This document shows, piece after piece, positions 23,820 to 34,419 of a DNA stretch of 64,000 bases; positions within the stretch are counted from its first letter, which is position 1, and each line of letters begins with the position of its first letter. Made by a program: the position numbers and the translations under genes. The DNA comes from Paratinospora sagittata (taxonomy: Eukaryota > Streptophyta > Magnoliopsida > Ranunculales > Menispermaceae). The stretch covers positions 3,390,094 through 3,454,093 of the forward strand of contig CM069595.1 of the NCBI GenBank assembly GCA_035771175.1, read 5' to 3'. The notes beneath the pieces were generated by a model, which saw nothing but the letters and a program-made list of their open reading frames with translations, searched no databases and was not told the DNA's origin.

Positions 23820-26800
23820 TGATAACAATGCAAAGAAGAAAGAGAAGAGAAAAGAAAAAAGGAAAACTAGTTAAAGTGCTAGAGTTTTATTAGATTTGCT
23901 AGAAAGAACATCTACTAAAGTACTCTAATCTAATAACAACATACCAAAGTAATTATATATAATATTACCCTCACATCCCCCTCAAACTCAAGATGCCACT
24001 GCAAGCAGCATCGAGAGTTTGCCAACAAAAAATTTGAAACGTTGAATGGAGTGTGGCTTCGTAAAAAAATCTGCAAGCTGCAAGGATAAAGATACAAAAG
24101 GCAAGGTGATGGTTCCATGTTGCAAGTGAGGACGAGTGAAATCACAATTAATTTCAATATGCTTCGTCCGTTCATGAAAGATTGAGTTGTGAGCAATCTG
24201 TATAGCACTCTGATTGTCACAATACATAGGAGTGGGAGAAGTAATAGAAAGACCCATATCAACAAGTAATATGCGCAACCATACAATCTCTGTAGTAGTA
24301 GATGCCATGGCACGATACTCAACTTCAGTAGAAGACCTAGAAACAACAGATTATTTCTTGCTTTTCCAAGAAATAAGAGAATCTCCTAAGAAAATGTAGA
24401 ATCATGTAGTTGACTTGCGATCTATATGATCACTAGCCCAATCAGCATCAGAGTATGCACGAAACTCCAAGGATGAGGTGGATGGAAGTAGAAGACTCTG
24501 ATAAAGGGTGCCACGAAGATACTGAAGAATGCGAAGTACAGTAACCCAGTGAACTGTAGTAGGGGAAGCAACAAACTGACTGACAACATGAACAACATAT
24601 GTAATATCCGGGCAAGTGATGGTGAGATAAACTAAGCTGCCAACAATAATGCGATATAGGGAAAGATCTGACAAAGGATTTCCATCTGAGGGGATGTATC
24701 TAACATTTTTCTCAAGAGAAGTATCGACAGTTTGAGTATCAGTAAGACGGGTTCGTTGAATGACATCAATAGTGTACTTGGATTGAAAAAGGAGATAACC
24801 CTCAGGAGAAGAAGCTACCTCAATGCCTAAGAAGTAGCGTAGAGAACCCAAGTCTTTCATCTCAAACTGATGGGTCAATGCTATCTTCAATTCTGCAATC
24901 CCATCCATATCATCACCAGTGATAATCATGTCATCAGCATATAATAGAAGAAGAATGCTTCTTGCAGATGTAAACCTGACAAACAAAGCTGAATTAGAAT
25001 CACTGGGCCTAAAATGAAGAGAGACGATCACTGTGGAAAACTTCTCAAACTAAGCTCTAGGAGCTTGTTTGAGTCCATATAATGTTTTCTTGAGCCTGCA
25101 TACTTTCCCAGGATTATTAGCAACACCCGGAGGAGGTTCCATGTAGACTTCTTCTTTAAGGTCCCCATTTAAAAAAGCATTCTTTACATCCATTTGAGAA
25201 AGAGGCCACTGACGAACAAAAGCTACTGCAATAAGAGTGCAAACCGTAGTCATCTTTGCAACTGGGGCAAAAGTCTCCTCGTAATCCATACCATACTGTT
25301 GAGTAAACCCTTTTGCAACTAGTCTTGGCTTGTATCTATTGACTGAGCCATCAGACTTGGTTTTGATCTTGTAAACCCAACGAGAACCAACAACAATTTT
25401 ACCAAGAGGGAAAGGCACCAAATCCCAAGTTGTCGTCTTATGTAAAGCAGAATGTTCCTCAGTCATAGCCTACTGCCATAAAGGGTCAAGAGTTGCCTCC
25501 TTGTAGGAGAAAGGCTCAAAAAGATTATGAATAAATGCTAAGAATGAAGAAAATGAATGTGAATAACATGAATAGTTGTGGATAACGAGAGGGAAGAGGA
25601 TTCACAATCTCAAGAGGTGTTTGGGTTATCGTAGGGAGGGAAGATCAGCTGAGGGTTGAGCATTTGGAGCATTTGTGAGTGGTACATCAGAACCTGCAGA
25701 ACTCATACTTTTATCCCTACGAGAGAAATGGTTAGGAAAAGGACAAACAGGCAAATGAGAGTGTGTGACAGGATTATCTATAGAGGAAGGCATGTGAGAA
25801 TGCAAACTATCATTATCATCTGAAAATGGATCTATGCAAATAAGATCAGACTTAGTGACATTGTGAGAGATGGCAGGAATATAAAAGAAGGGAATATGTC
25901 TAAGGAATAAAACATGACGAGAAACGTACAATTTTTGTACAACAGAATCAAAACAACGATATCCTTTTTGTCCCTCACCATAACCAAGGAAAACACAAAG
26001 AGCTAAGCACGAAGATAACTTATTGCGCTCAACATGAGGTCGAAGAACAACACAAGTACATCCAAAAACTCGCAAAGAAGAATAGTCTAGAGCATGACCA
26101 TATAATTTCTCAAGTGGAGAGAGACCTGAAGTGTGGGATGTTGGGATTTTATTAATCAGGTAAACTGCGGTGAGAACTGACTCTCCCCAAAATTCACTTG
26201 GAACAGAAGCTGACAAAAGGAGAGAACATGCAGTCTCAACAATGTGTCTGTGCTTTCTTTCAGCAACACCATTCTGCTGTGGGGTGTCAGTACAAGAAGA
26301 TTGATGTATAGTACCATCAGAAGCAAGCAATTCGAAAAACTCATTAGAAGTGGTCTCCCCACCTAAATCACACCGAAAACATTTAATAATAGCAAAATGT
26401 TGTGTTTTGACAAAAACACGAAATGCAGCATAAATGCCAAGGAAATCAGAATGACGTTTCATAAGATAAGCCTAACAAAAACGAGTATGATCGTCAATAA
26501 AAGAAACATAATATCTCGACCTCCCTTTTGTGGCAACAGGAGCAGGTCCCCACACATCAGAACGAATTAGATCAAAAGGTGCAAGAGAAATAGAAGTACT
26601 TTGATTAAATGGTAAGGCTGAAAACTTGGCCAATTTACAACCGCTACAATTAGAAATGTCATGAGAATGCAAATTTCCTAATGATCCCTTTAAGCTTAAA
26701 AATCTTAAACGAGAAGCGAAAACATGTCCTAATTTAAAATGCCACAAATAAAAGTCAGAGGAGGTAGGGCTCAAACGAAAGGATGATAAATCAATGTTGG

Positions 26801-27996
26801 AGGTTGCTACATATGGAACCCTCAGTTGCTCCAAAATATATAATCCCCCCTCTCTACGACCCTTTCCAATTAGTTCCTGGGAACGAGGATCTTGCACATA
26901 ACAAGCGGTAGGGGAAAAATGAATAGAGTATCCAGAATCACATAATTGGCTATTAGAAATTAAGTTCAACTTGAGTTTCGGAATACAATAAACATTTGTT
27001 AATGACATGGGAGTGTCATTAGCTGTCATAACATATAAAAATGATGTGGATGGACATAAGGAGACAAAAGAGGATGGATCACATAACATATGGTGAGAAG
27101 AACCAGAGTCAAAGACCCAAGTGGACTGAGATATACCTTGGAGGTTGGAAGACTACCTACAAAAGAAGAGACAGACATGGCATGCGGTTGTATAGCATGG
27201 AATTGCCTACCACTTATATCCAATACGCTTGCAATATTGCTCGCCATAATAGTCGCCACAAAAAAAAATAAATTACCAAACTTATCCAAGTTCCAAAATA
27301 AACTTAGATCAACAAATTCAAAATCGAGGTAATTAACCAATATCCAAATTTACCAAAGTAAGGAAAGTTACTCAAACAACTCCAATGAATGATCTTAAAT
27401 TTGTTGCACCTGTTTCCTTTTCACCTTGATTCAATGACCAAGATGACATTACTTAAGGTCCCACAACCAAGCCACATCAATCTCTTAATTCAACCCACCA
27501 AAAATCAGCCCCAAAATGTTGTAGCATCAAAATTAACATCCAAAATGGTGCAAAATCAAGCCAAAATCAACCTCAAAAGTAATGCCAATTAGCTCCAAAA
27601 GATGCACCCATTCCACGGGTCTTCCCCATGGTGATAATAATGCAAAATCTCAAGCCAAAACCGGCACGAACACGGTAATCTTCTTCGTATAAACAGTGTA
27701 ATAAACAGTACTCGTTACTAAAAAAAATCTACAAACCATCCAACTCTATTATACCAACAATCAAAGGTCCCATGTCGATTATTGCTCTGATACCATGATA
27801 ACAATGCAAAGAAGAAAGAGGAGAAAAAAAAGAAAGAAAAACTAGCTAGAGTGCTAGGGTTTCATTAGATTTGCTAGAAAGAACAACAATTACAATGAAG
27901 ATAAATGGCTTATATAACCTAAATGCATAATTACTAAAGTACCCTAATCTAATAACAACATACCAAAGTAACTATATATAATATTACTCTAATACA
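23820..27996 (-). mobile_element. Ty1-copia LTR retrotransposon, gag-less and inactivated
   Basis: LTRs lie at 23820-23975 (3' LTR of the minus-strand element, 156 bp) and 27796-27996 (5' LTR, 201 bp). They are clearly homologous, but the 3' LTR lacks about 45 bp that in the 5' LTR contains the TATA-like TTATATAAGCC. The primer-binding site TGGTATCAGAGC (initiator-tRNA-Met type) abuts the 5' LTR at 27784-27795, and a G-rich polypurine tract (inverse of 23976-23985) abuts the 3' LTR. A candidate 5-bp target duplication CAAAT is found at 23815-23819 and 27995-27999; its right copy overlaps the LTR end, so the exact terminus is ambiguous. The interior is only 3.8 kb. Between PBS and protease there is about 0.7 kb with no CCHC gag domain. 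Confidence 0.93.
23988..27130 (-). pseudogene. copia pol polyprotein remnant (PR-IN-RT-RH)
   Basis: Read on the minus strand the order is protease, integrase, RT, RNase H, which is copia order. Protease is DSGSSHHM near 27090. The pre-integrase zinc finger and integrase follow (LWHFKLGH..., CSGCKLAK, SDVWGP, DDHTRF, then CDLGGE and QQNGVAERKHR). RT spans 25.47-24.4 kb ([30 protein letters not shown]). RNase H includes YSDADWASD and CDNQSAIQIA. In-frame nonsense codons interrupt it: TAG for Trp after TRFC (about 26469), TAG for Trp after QAPRA (about 25048), TGA for Gly after RKSTT, and TAA for Gln near 24350. It is not translatable. These are transposon fragments, not host genes. Confidence 0.92.
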
Positions 27997-28002
27997 AATG
28001 AT

Positions 28003-28603
28003 GGGCCGTTTTAGGTGTAAAAAGACAATATTAATGACAGAGGGCTCTGTTTCTACTTCTTTCTCCTCAGGAATAATTGACAGATTCATTAGATTGTTTT
28101 TTGTCAGTATTCCGAAGTGGCTAGAACAATTCTTTTATCTTTTTTCTTGAAACACCTTTCTTTTCAGTAAAATATTAAAAAGCTGTTTTCCATTTTTTTT
28201 TTATTTTTTTTTAAGTTTTACATATAGAAAACTTTGAATCACAAACCAAACTCAGATTTTACTTTCATCTGGGCTTCCCTTGTTACATTCAGCTACAAGA
28301 TTGCTAAAATCAGACAAATTTCAATAAATAATTTTCCAAGCAAGAGGTAATTCAGAAGGGAAATGAAAAAAATGACACAAACACATGTCTACAAAAGTAA
28401 GAATGAGATATATATTCATCAAGTCTTCCATTAAACAACAATGTAGAATTCAATTTACCATTATGCTTTCAGAAAAAAGAAAAGCAAGTGACCTCAAGCC
28501 ACTCCAACAACACTGTTATTAATCTGTTAGGGGGAAATGGTAAACTAGAACTTGCCCAAGTGCACCAACATAAATTTGAGTATTAACCACCCTAAACAAA
28601 AGA
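28003..28603. other. Spacer between copia element and LYR gene
   Basis: No gene seen. The part next to 28604 is the 3' UTR side of the LYR gene. Confidence 0.4.
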
Positions 28604-29888
28604 TCAAGAATTACTGCTGAATTTTCGACCAGACATCTTCTCAGACTCGTGAAGCATGTGATTTATAAGTCCTCTTGCAGCACTGCAGATTAACCAAAAA
28701 AAAAAAAAATACCAACTCCGAATGAGAGCAAATTCATTTCACAAATATACAAGTAAAAAAAAAAAAAATTGAGGAAAGAAATGGATCATGCCACTAAGTT
28801 TCGACTCTCCAAAACAAGCAAAACTAGGGAGGATGTTTTTGGGAATCTTCAGTTATTTATCACAGTGGGCATTCATCCATTCCTGCCCGTTTAGTAGTGT
28901 AATGTAGCACCACAATAGTCTAATCGGATGAATGCAAGCTTTAATACACACTAAAGCAGCAATTGACAAGGAGGAGAATTCAAACTCACTCATCCTTTAG
29001 TTTCTGGATCTTCTCAGGATCTGTCTCATGCATGTGTTTCTTGAACTGCTCTCTCACCATACCAACAACAAGCTCAGTATTATGTTGCTGCATATATTAA
29101 GAACAATGTCATTAGGTTTATTTCCTATTTGCTCCTCAAAACTAGCATTTGTACGTTTGGTGTTTGTCTATGCTTTTATTGCCTTTATATTTTTCCACAT
29201 GCAAGTTGGTGTTGCATGTGAGGGAGAATGTTAATGATTATTTGTTATACACGATTGGGCATCCACCAACAAGGTATAACTTTTAGGTAAAATGGTTTCT
29301 GAAAGTATGCAGTGTACAAGGCTTCTGTCACTGTACGGTCTAAGAAAAGGATGATGTACATAACCTTATCCCTACATTACAAAAGGATTGATTCTAGATT
29401 TGTACATGTGACCTCCAATGTATGGAAAACCTTACAAATATTGGTGTATTATGCTATTACAGCTTTGTAAGGCTCTCCAATGCATGGAAAACTTTACAAA
29501 TATTGGTGTATTATGCTATTGAGGCTCTGTGTGGCCATACAAATCAATACATTGCTAAAAATCAACATCAATGTGAGTGCTTTTGTAATATAGGTCGTTA
29601 TTATCCATTTTATTGAAGATAAAATGATACAAGAAAAAAAAAATAGCCAAAGGCAGAAATAACAATTCATACCTGATGACCAATGAACTTTGCTCTTCGG
29701 AGGCACTCACGATAGAGCTACAGTAAAAATAAATGTTCCAGAGCACAATTAATAGATGTTAGCAAATAAAAATATCTGTTGAAATACATCAATCAAAATT
29801 GGTAAGACAAAATGAAAAGGGAAACAAAACCAACCCTGATCACATTGTTAGCAAGTTCAGGTGGCAATGCAATTTGGAGAGAAGGCAT
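28604..29888 (-). CDS. LYR-motif (complex 1 LYR family) protein, LYRM9-like
   Basis: Small gene assembled by me from four minus-strand exons: 29835-29888, 29673-29717, 28990-29087 and 28604-28682. All junctions are GT-AG and in phase; the product is 91 aa, beginning MPSLQIALPPEL. The LYR tripeptide lies across the exon 1/2 junction (VIR-LYRECLRRAKFIG). It is followed by the HNTELV..REQFKKHMHETDP.KIQKLKD core and ends RGLINHMLHESEKMSGRKF. LYR proteins are small mitochondrial matrix factors that bind acyl carrier protein and help assemble respiratory complexes or deliver Fe-S clusters. The sequence resembles the LYRM9-type plant members; the partner complex is not known. A 5' UTR exon probably lies at 31379-31445 with acceptor at 29920. 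The exons are too short to stand out as ORFs. Confidence 0.9.
29413..29520. repeat. 62-bp direct duplication inside LYR intron
   Basis: A 46-bp block starting CTCCAATG.ATGGAAAAC and ending TGTATTATGCTATT occurs at 29413-29458 and 29475-29520 with two mismatches, giving a 62-bp period. It lies in the intron between LYR exons 2 and 3. Confidence 0.85.
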
Positions 29889-30154
29889 CTCGTCTTTCTA
29901 TTCACTTCTTATTGAGCGTCTGAGACACAAAACTCCAACAATGAGAAGAACTTATAATCTACCCACATAAAGATGACAAACCATTGATTTAAATCCTTAC
30001 CACCCACTTCCCAACCAAACCCATCAAAGAGCTCACTCTGTTTCATAACACACACAATATCTCTCTCTCTCGAACTCATTTCGAGAAATGTTCTCCATAG
30101 AACACAAACTCCCTAATTGCTTATGGCATTAATAATCCAAGGGCTATCCTCGTT

Positions 30155-30466
30155 TGTTAGAAATCACTAGACCTAAAAGTTCTAGCAGATGGGTAGAGGC
30201 ACAAACAACTATGTATATCAAGCAAATATAGACATTAACACTCCCCCTCCCTTCACGTATATAATGGCAAGTTGACCAAATTTATAATAAGAAGGAAAGA
30301 TAAGGCTACTAGTTGAGAGGAAAAAGCAAATGCTTGTAAGGACATTTGAACACATGGACCTCGAGGCTCAAAGCTTTGATACCATGCTTGAAACTAGTGG
30401 AACTAAAAGCTACAACTAATAAGTAGAGGGACAACTATGTATACCAAGCAAATATTGATATTAACA
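30155..30466 (-). mobile_element. TRIM (terminal-repeat retrotransposon in miniature)
   Basis: A 312-bp element with all LTR-retroelement landmarks and no coding capacity. Terminal direct repeats of about 84 bp lie at 30155-30240 and 30385-30466, both TG...CA on the minus strand, sharing blocks such as ATTTGCTTG.TATACATAGT. A 12-nt primer-binding site TGGTATCAAAGC (inverse of 30373-30384) sits next to the 5' repeat. A polypurine tract GAAGGGAGGGGGAG (inverse of 30241-30254) sits next to the 3' repeat. Flanks are TCGTT (30150-30154) and CCGTT (30467-30471), a 5-bp duplication with one change. The LTRs have diverged, so it is not recent. It has the same orientation as the surrounding LYR gene. 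Confidence 0.85.
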
Positions 30467-30698
30467 CCGTTTCCGCTTAATAATAATAATAAAAAAAATA
30501 AAAATAAAAACCACAATAGCAAAAGCCCTGCAAATCAAAAGCAAATTACATCACCTCTCAGAAAGCTAAATATTATGAAAAATCGCATGAGAATGGCACT
30601 TGAGTCTTGAGAGTAAGGCAAGCAATCAAGATAAGATGTGGTATTGAAAGTCCAAGAAGATATTCCAAACTGAGAAAATAATGAGTATGATCTACGCT

Positions 30699-30828
30699 AA
30701 CAAACTATGAAAGATTATATTCAAGCATCCAAAAGATTCACTCAGCATACCCATCCCCTTGAAACAAACTATGAAAGATTATATTCAAGCATCCAAAAGA
30801 TTCACTCAGCATACCCATCCCCTTGAAA
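30699..30828. repeat. 64-bp perfect tandem duplication
   Basis: The unit starting CAAACTATGAAAGATTATAT and ending CATCCCCTTGAAA is repeated twice without mismatch (copies begin at 30701 and 30765). Identity indicates a recent event. It lies within the proposed LYR 5' UTR intron. Confidence 0.93.
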
Positions 30829-31445
30829 TCTCATTATTTATTCTATTGGAATATTAACATCAAACATGTATCCACAAATTGCGAACAACATGAAGATAAA
30901 ATAATAGGGGTAAAAAAATACAAAGGGAAAAAACCAAAGAATCCAAAGAGCATCTCATCTTCTGGCCCTTGTAAATATATATACATCCCGGGAGTCATGG
31001 GATAAGCTCAGTTCCATTAATACAGATTATCCTCTAGCAACAAATTCAAGCTAACATTAATGACAGAGAAAGGAAGGAGGCATTAATTCAAATAAATGCC
31101 TTTGAGACATTTTATCAAACATATCTCGTGCAACTTGCAAATGGAATTGAAACAAAAATCTCAGCTCTGAGTACATATCTTAATGCAAACATATCAAACA
31201 GACCTCGTGCGACTTGTAAATGGAATTTGGAATTATCAAAAAAAAATAAAAAATAAAATCAGTTCTAAGAACACGTTCAAATTATGTGCATTTCCAATTG
31301 AACCCTTTCTCCTTACAATTTAGAAATCGAACATAAAAAAGATCAACCTGGACATAGAATAAGAAAGAAAAATCATACCAAAGCGCGTTGCTCTGGCTTG
31401 GTTCGGTCGTTAATTCGCCATTGGCCACTCTGCAACTATGGAAAT

Positions 31446-32423
31446 GTCGGGTTCGCTTATTTTTCTTTTATTTTTTTATATTTTTTTAAATAAACACGTC
31501 ACTTATCGCCCACATAGATCATATCTTGCTGACGTGTTAATGCTGACATGGCCATTAGTGCAATGGGATCCGACGTGGCATTCTCTGGACGGATGATAAA
31601 CAAGTAGAAGAAATAGATACATCAATTAAATCAGTTTATTCAGAATTTTTTTTTCATAAGCAAATATGTTTTTTGCACAAAATATAATTTAATTAATAGA
31701 TTGGAATCTATGGGTGAATTTTAAAACGTGGGGTAGCTGCATTTGGTTTTATGTAGCATCTTTTCATAGTGTTCATTGCTATGGGCCGGACCCCATTCTA
31801 ATGGCTTAGAATATAAGCTGCAAAGTAGATGCATGTATTATCAATTAGTGCTTGCTGCAATTCAATTCAATTCATTTGACTCAACTTGCTCATCAAATAG
31901 AGGCTTGTCCTAACGTGCTATAACTTCAAATTCTAAATGTTAACAACTATAACTTTAGGAAAAAGATAAATGTATAGCACATTCATGCGTAATGCATGAT
32001 CATGTTAATCTATGTTCATTAATCCTGAACATCCAAACTATATAAAAACATCTTTAATGCTCTTGTCGATTATGAAAAAATCAAGTATCACATAGAATAA
32101 ATAGACATTTAGTTAAAATAAACTTCTTCAATGCAACTATTACTATTTACTGTTAGGCTAAGGTGACAAAAAAAAGTATAGGCTGTCAACATGACTCTTT
32201 ACTTGACAACCTTCTATTGCTAACAATCATTTAATTTATGTCACGCAGAAAATAAATCTCTTGACATTGTGTATTTTAAATAAAAATATTAGAGAATATT
32301 TTTTAACTTAATTGCCTATCAAGTAATATTTTATGTCACGTAAGAAACAAATCCTTTAACTAATGACAACTTTTTTTTAAATATAATTCATATGAGTAGT
32401 GGATATGCTCTAACCTGCATCAT

Positions 32424-32498
<75 letters not shown>

Positions 32499-32755
32499 TT
32501 TCAAATGCAGAACATAGATGCTTTAAAGCACCCAAATGTGATTTTGATAGGTGAGATTGTGTAGTAAGTCATGACATCAGCTTAATGATATGCATGATGC
32601 TACAAAAAATTATGTGATAAAGAGTAGTGTTATATATATTTACATTTTGTAGTCCATATAGGTAGAAACGTCATATTTTATACACCATTGAATTCCATTA
32701 AATTACCTATAAGTGCATAATTTAATATAATTCAATCGTGCATCGATGAAAATAT
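31446..32755. other. LYR promoter side and AT-rich spacer
   Basis: Bases just right of 31446 should hold the LYR promoter (minus strand); ACGT-core words such as GACGTGGC occur near 31572. No gene is seen beyond this. A long (TA)n microsatellite is listed separately. Confidence 0.4.
32423..32496. repeat. (CA)n(TA)n microsatellite
   Basis: A short CACACACACA run passes into an uninterrupted TA dinucleotide run to 32496. Confidence 0.97.
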
Positions 32756-33220
32756 TGTTAAACGTGTGTAGACCGAAAGGTATAGTCTCACATTGAAAAG
32801 AAAATAATTCATCTTATGAAACATAAGTGTGGATCTCTCCTTTATTAGTATCGAGGTCTTTCGAAGTAAAACCCTACACTTAAGTCAATAAGGACCTAAA
32901 AATGATTAAATTAAGAATAATATTAGTACTAGATGAGATCCAGGCCTACCAACAATGGTATCAAAATTAATGATTTGACTGGTACATACTACACATTCAG
33001 TTGGAGTTAGTATGAACGCTCATTGGAACTCAACTAATGTGTGTTCGGGTGGAGTAGGCTCATTAAAAGCCCAACTTGCTCATGACGATTAATAGCCCCT
33101 TCAATTTCTGTTTAAGGTGGGAATTGTTGAACCTGTGTGGATCAAAGTAAAACTCTACTCCTAGTCCCATCGGAGCTTAGAGGTGATTAAATTGGAGGCA
33201 CTATCGGTAGGGGTGACAAA
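32756..33220 (+). mobile_element. Second TRIM-like element, 3' LTR truncated
   Basis: The left repeat 32756-32954 runs TGTTAAACGTGTGTAG...CCAACA and is followed at once by ATGGTATCA, a short match to an initiator-tRNA-Met primer site. A related repeat begins at 33125 (TGTTGAACCTGTGTGGATC), with matching blocks GTAAAAC.CTAC and GATTAAATT, but it fades by about 33220. The preceding TTAAGGTGGGAA is a weak polypurine tract. The interior is about 170 bp without coding capacity. The architecture is TRIM-like but decayed, and the boundaries are approximate. Confidence 0.6.
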
Positions 33221-33936
33221 AATTTGTTCAGATCCAATTGTCTGTATTTGTCTGGCCTGCTTCGAAATGGGTATGGACAAAATGTATTATAAAAGCAGCT
33301 ACTTAGGTATGGATAGAGTTTTCGTGTCCATTTTAAATGTGGGCCGGGTCCAAAATATTGACAAACACATAAACAGGTACCCGGTTATATATTGTAAATA
33401 AATGTTCTACCTCTTCACATAGTTCAATTTAGTAGCCTGGTGTCATAGTTGATATGACAGTTTCATGTTGCATATGATCAGCTATCTAACACTACCTTAC
33501 TACTTTATCCGGGCTTACCTTTAGATTTACATAAATATATTTACTCAACATGTATAGGCAAAGCATTAATCCCAATAAGGGCGCTCCATGATAAGGAATT
33601 GCATGTGTAGTGCGTGATAGAACGCCACTATTGCAACAGCTCAACTTCCATCATTAAACCAAAGAAAGTAAAGTGAGCCGCATTAAATTTCAATTTCATT
33701 ATTATTAATTTGTGAATTTTGCTATTATATTCTAACGTCATATATGGCTGATAATAACGTTCAAGTATGACGCAAGGATGTGATGGGCATGGCTCATGAT
33801 GACACATGCACCTAACGTTACTTAATTACCAAACTACCCATTTCTTCAACTTCCAAATATGGTGGATTCCATTTCATTCAAGTGCTAGTTTTTGTCATTT
33901 AAACCTATAAGGTAGACATTAGTCACATTACTGGTT

Positions 33937-33949
33937 CTATATATATATA
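33937..33949 (+). promoter_or_regulatory. TATA box of NIMIN-like gene A
   Basis: TATATATATAAG lies about 130 bp before the ATG at 34078. A TGACGCA (TGA-factor half site) lies further up at 33768. Confidence 0.55.
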
Positions 33950-34077
33950 AGTCATCTTTGCTACCTTTGCAAAGGTATCGTGAAAACTACCCTTCTTTGT
34001 GTACCAAACACAGAATAAATTAAGTTCTCTTTTGCCCCTTTTTTAATATATATATTTCTTTGAGAAGCTTGCTAGCC

Positions 34078-34419
34078 ATGGAAGCAAAAAGAAGAACGAA
34101 TGATGCAGCAACAAAGGACGGTGGTGAAGATAAAGAAGAAGAAGAGAAGATCGAGAAGTTCTTCGGTTTGATAAGAAGTATTCGAGACAATCGAGAAAAG
34201 TTAAGAAGAGAGACTCTTGATCAATCAAGAGGACAGAAGAAGAAGATAAAGATGGAAGAGAAGTCTGTCTGGACTCCATCGTTTGAATGGGAAGATTTTG
34301 CGCCTACCCAATTCAGGTCTTGTAAGAGTAGTATTAATGGAGAAAAAATCCAAAAAGATCATGAGAAAGATCAAGAAATGGGTAAAGATCATGGGTTAGA
34401 CCTTAACCTCTCACTCTAA
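34078..34419 (+). CDS. NIMIN-like NPR1-interacting repressor A
   Basis: Intronless, 113 aa, highly charged. Order of motifs: an acidic stretch, EKIEKFFGLIRSIRDNRE (about residues 23-40), VWTPSFEWEDF (64-74), a Lys-rich linker, and a C-terminal EAR motif LDLNLSL ending at the stop. These are the features of NIMIN proteins. NIMINs bind NPR1 in the nucleus through the short aromatic and EDF motifs, and modulate salicylic-acid-dependent PR gene expression, probably recruiting TOPLESS through the EAR motif. The start is the ATG at 34078 (GCCATGG, strong context); an upstream in-frame TTG is not used. It is the only plus-strand member of the group. A long T run follows the stop. Family assignment is good; the NIMIN1/2/3 subclass is not decided. 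Confidence 0.87.
   Translation: MEAKRRTNDAATKDGGEDKEEEEKIEKFFGLIRSIRDNREKLRRETLDQSRGQKKKIKMEEKSVWTPSFEWEDFAPTQFRSCKSSINGEKIQKDHEKDQEMGKDHGLDLNLSL

Larger units (their letters stand above)
29920..31378 (-). other. Proposed 5' UTR intron of the LYR gene
   Basis: On the minus strand a GC-rich leader near 31379-31445 ends GCTTTG|GTATGATT. A pyrimidine-rich acceptor TGTGTCTCAG lies 31 nt upstream of the LYR ATG (junction at 29920/29919). The 1.46-kb interval carries a TRIM element and a 64-bp tandem duplication, and no ORF of note. The splice sites are predictions. Confidence 0.5.

Noticed and set aside
32423..32496. Possible origin or matrix-attachment signal at the TA run
   Set aside because: A simple dinucleotide repeat explains it; no supporting motif.
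34060..34077. Upstream extension of NIMIN A
   Set aside because: It begins with TTG, not ATG; the ATG at 34078 has a strong context and the family start pattern.
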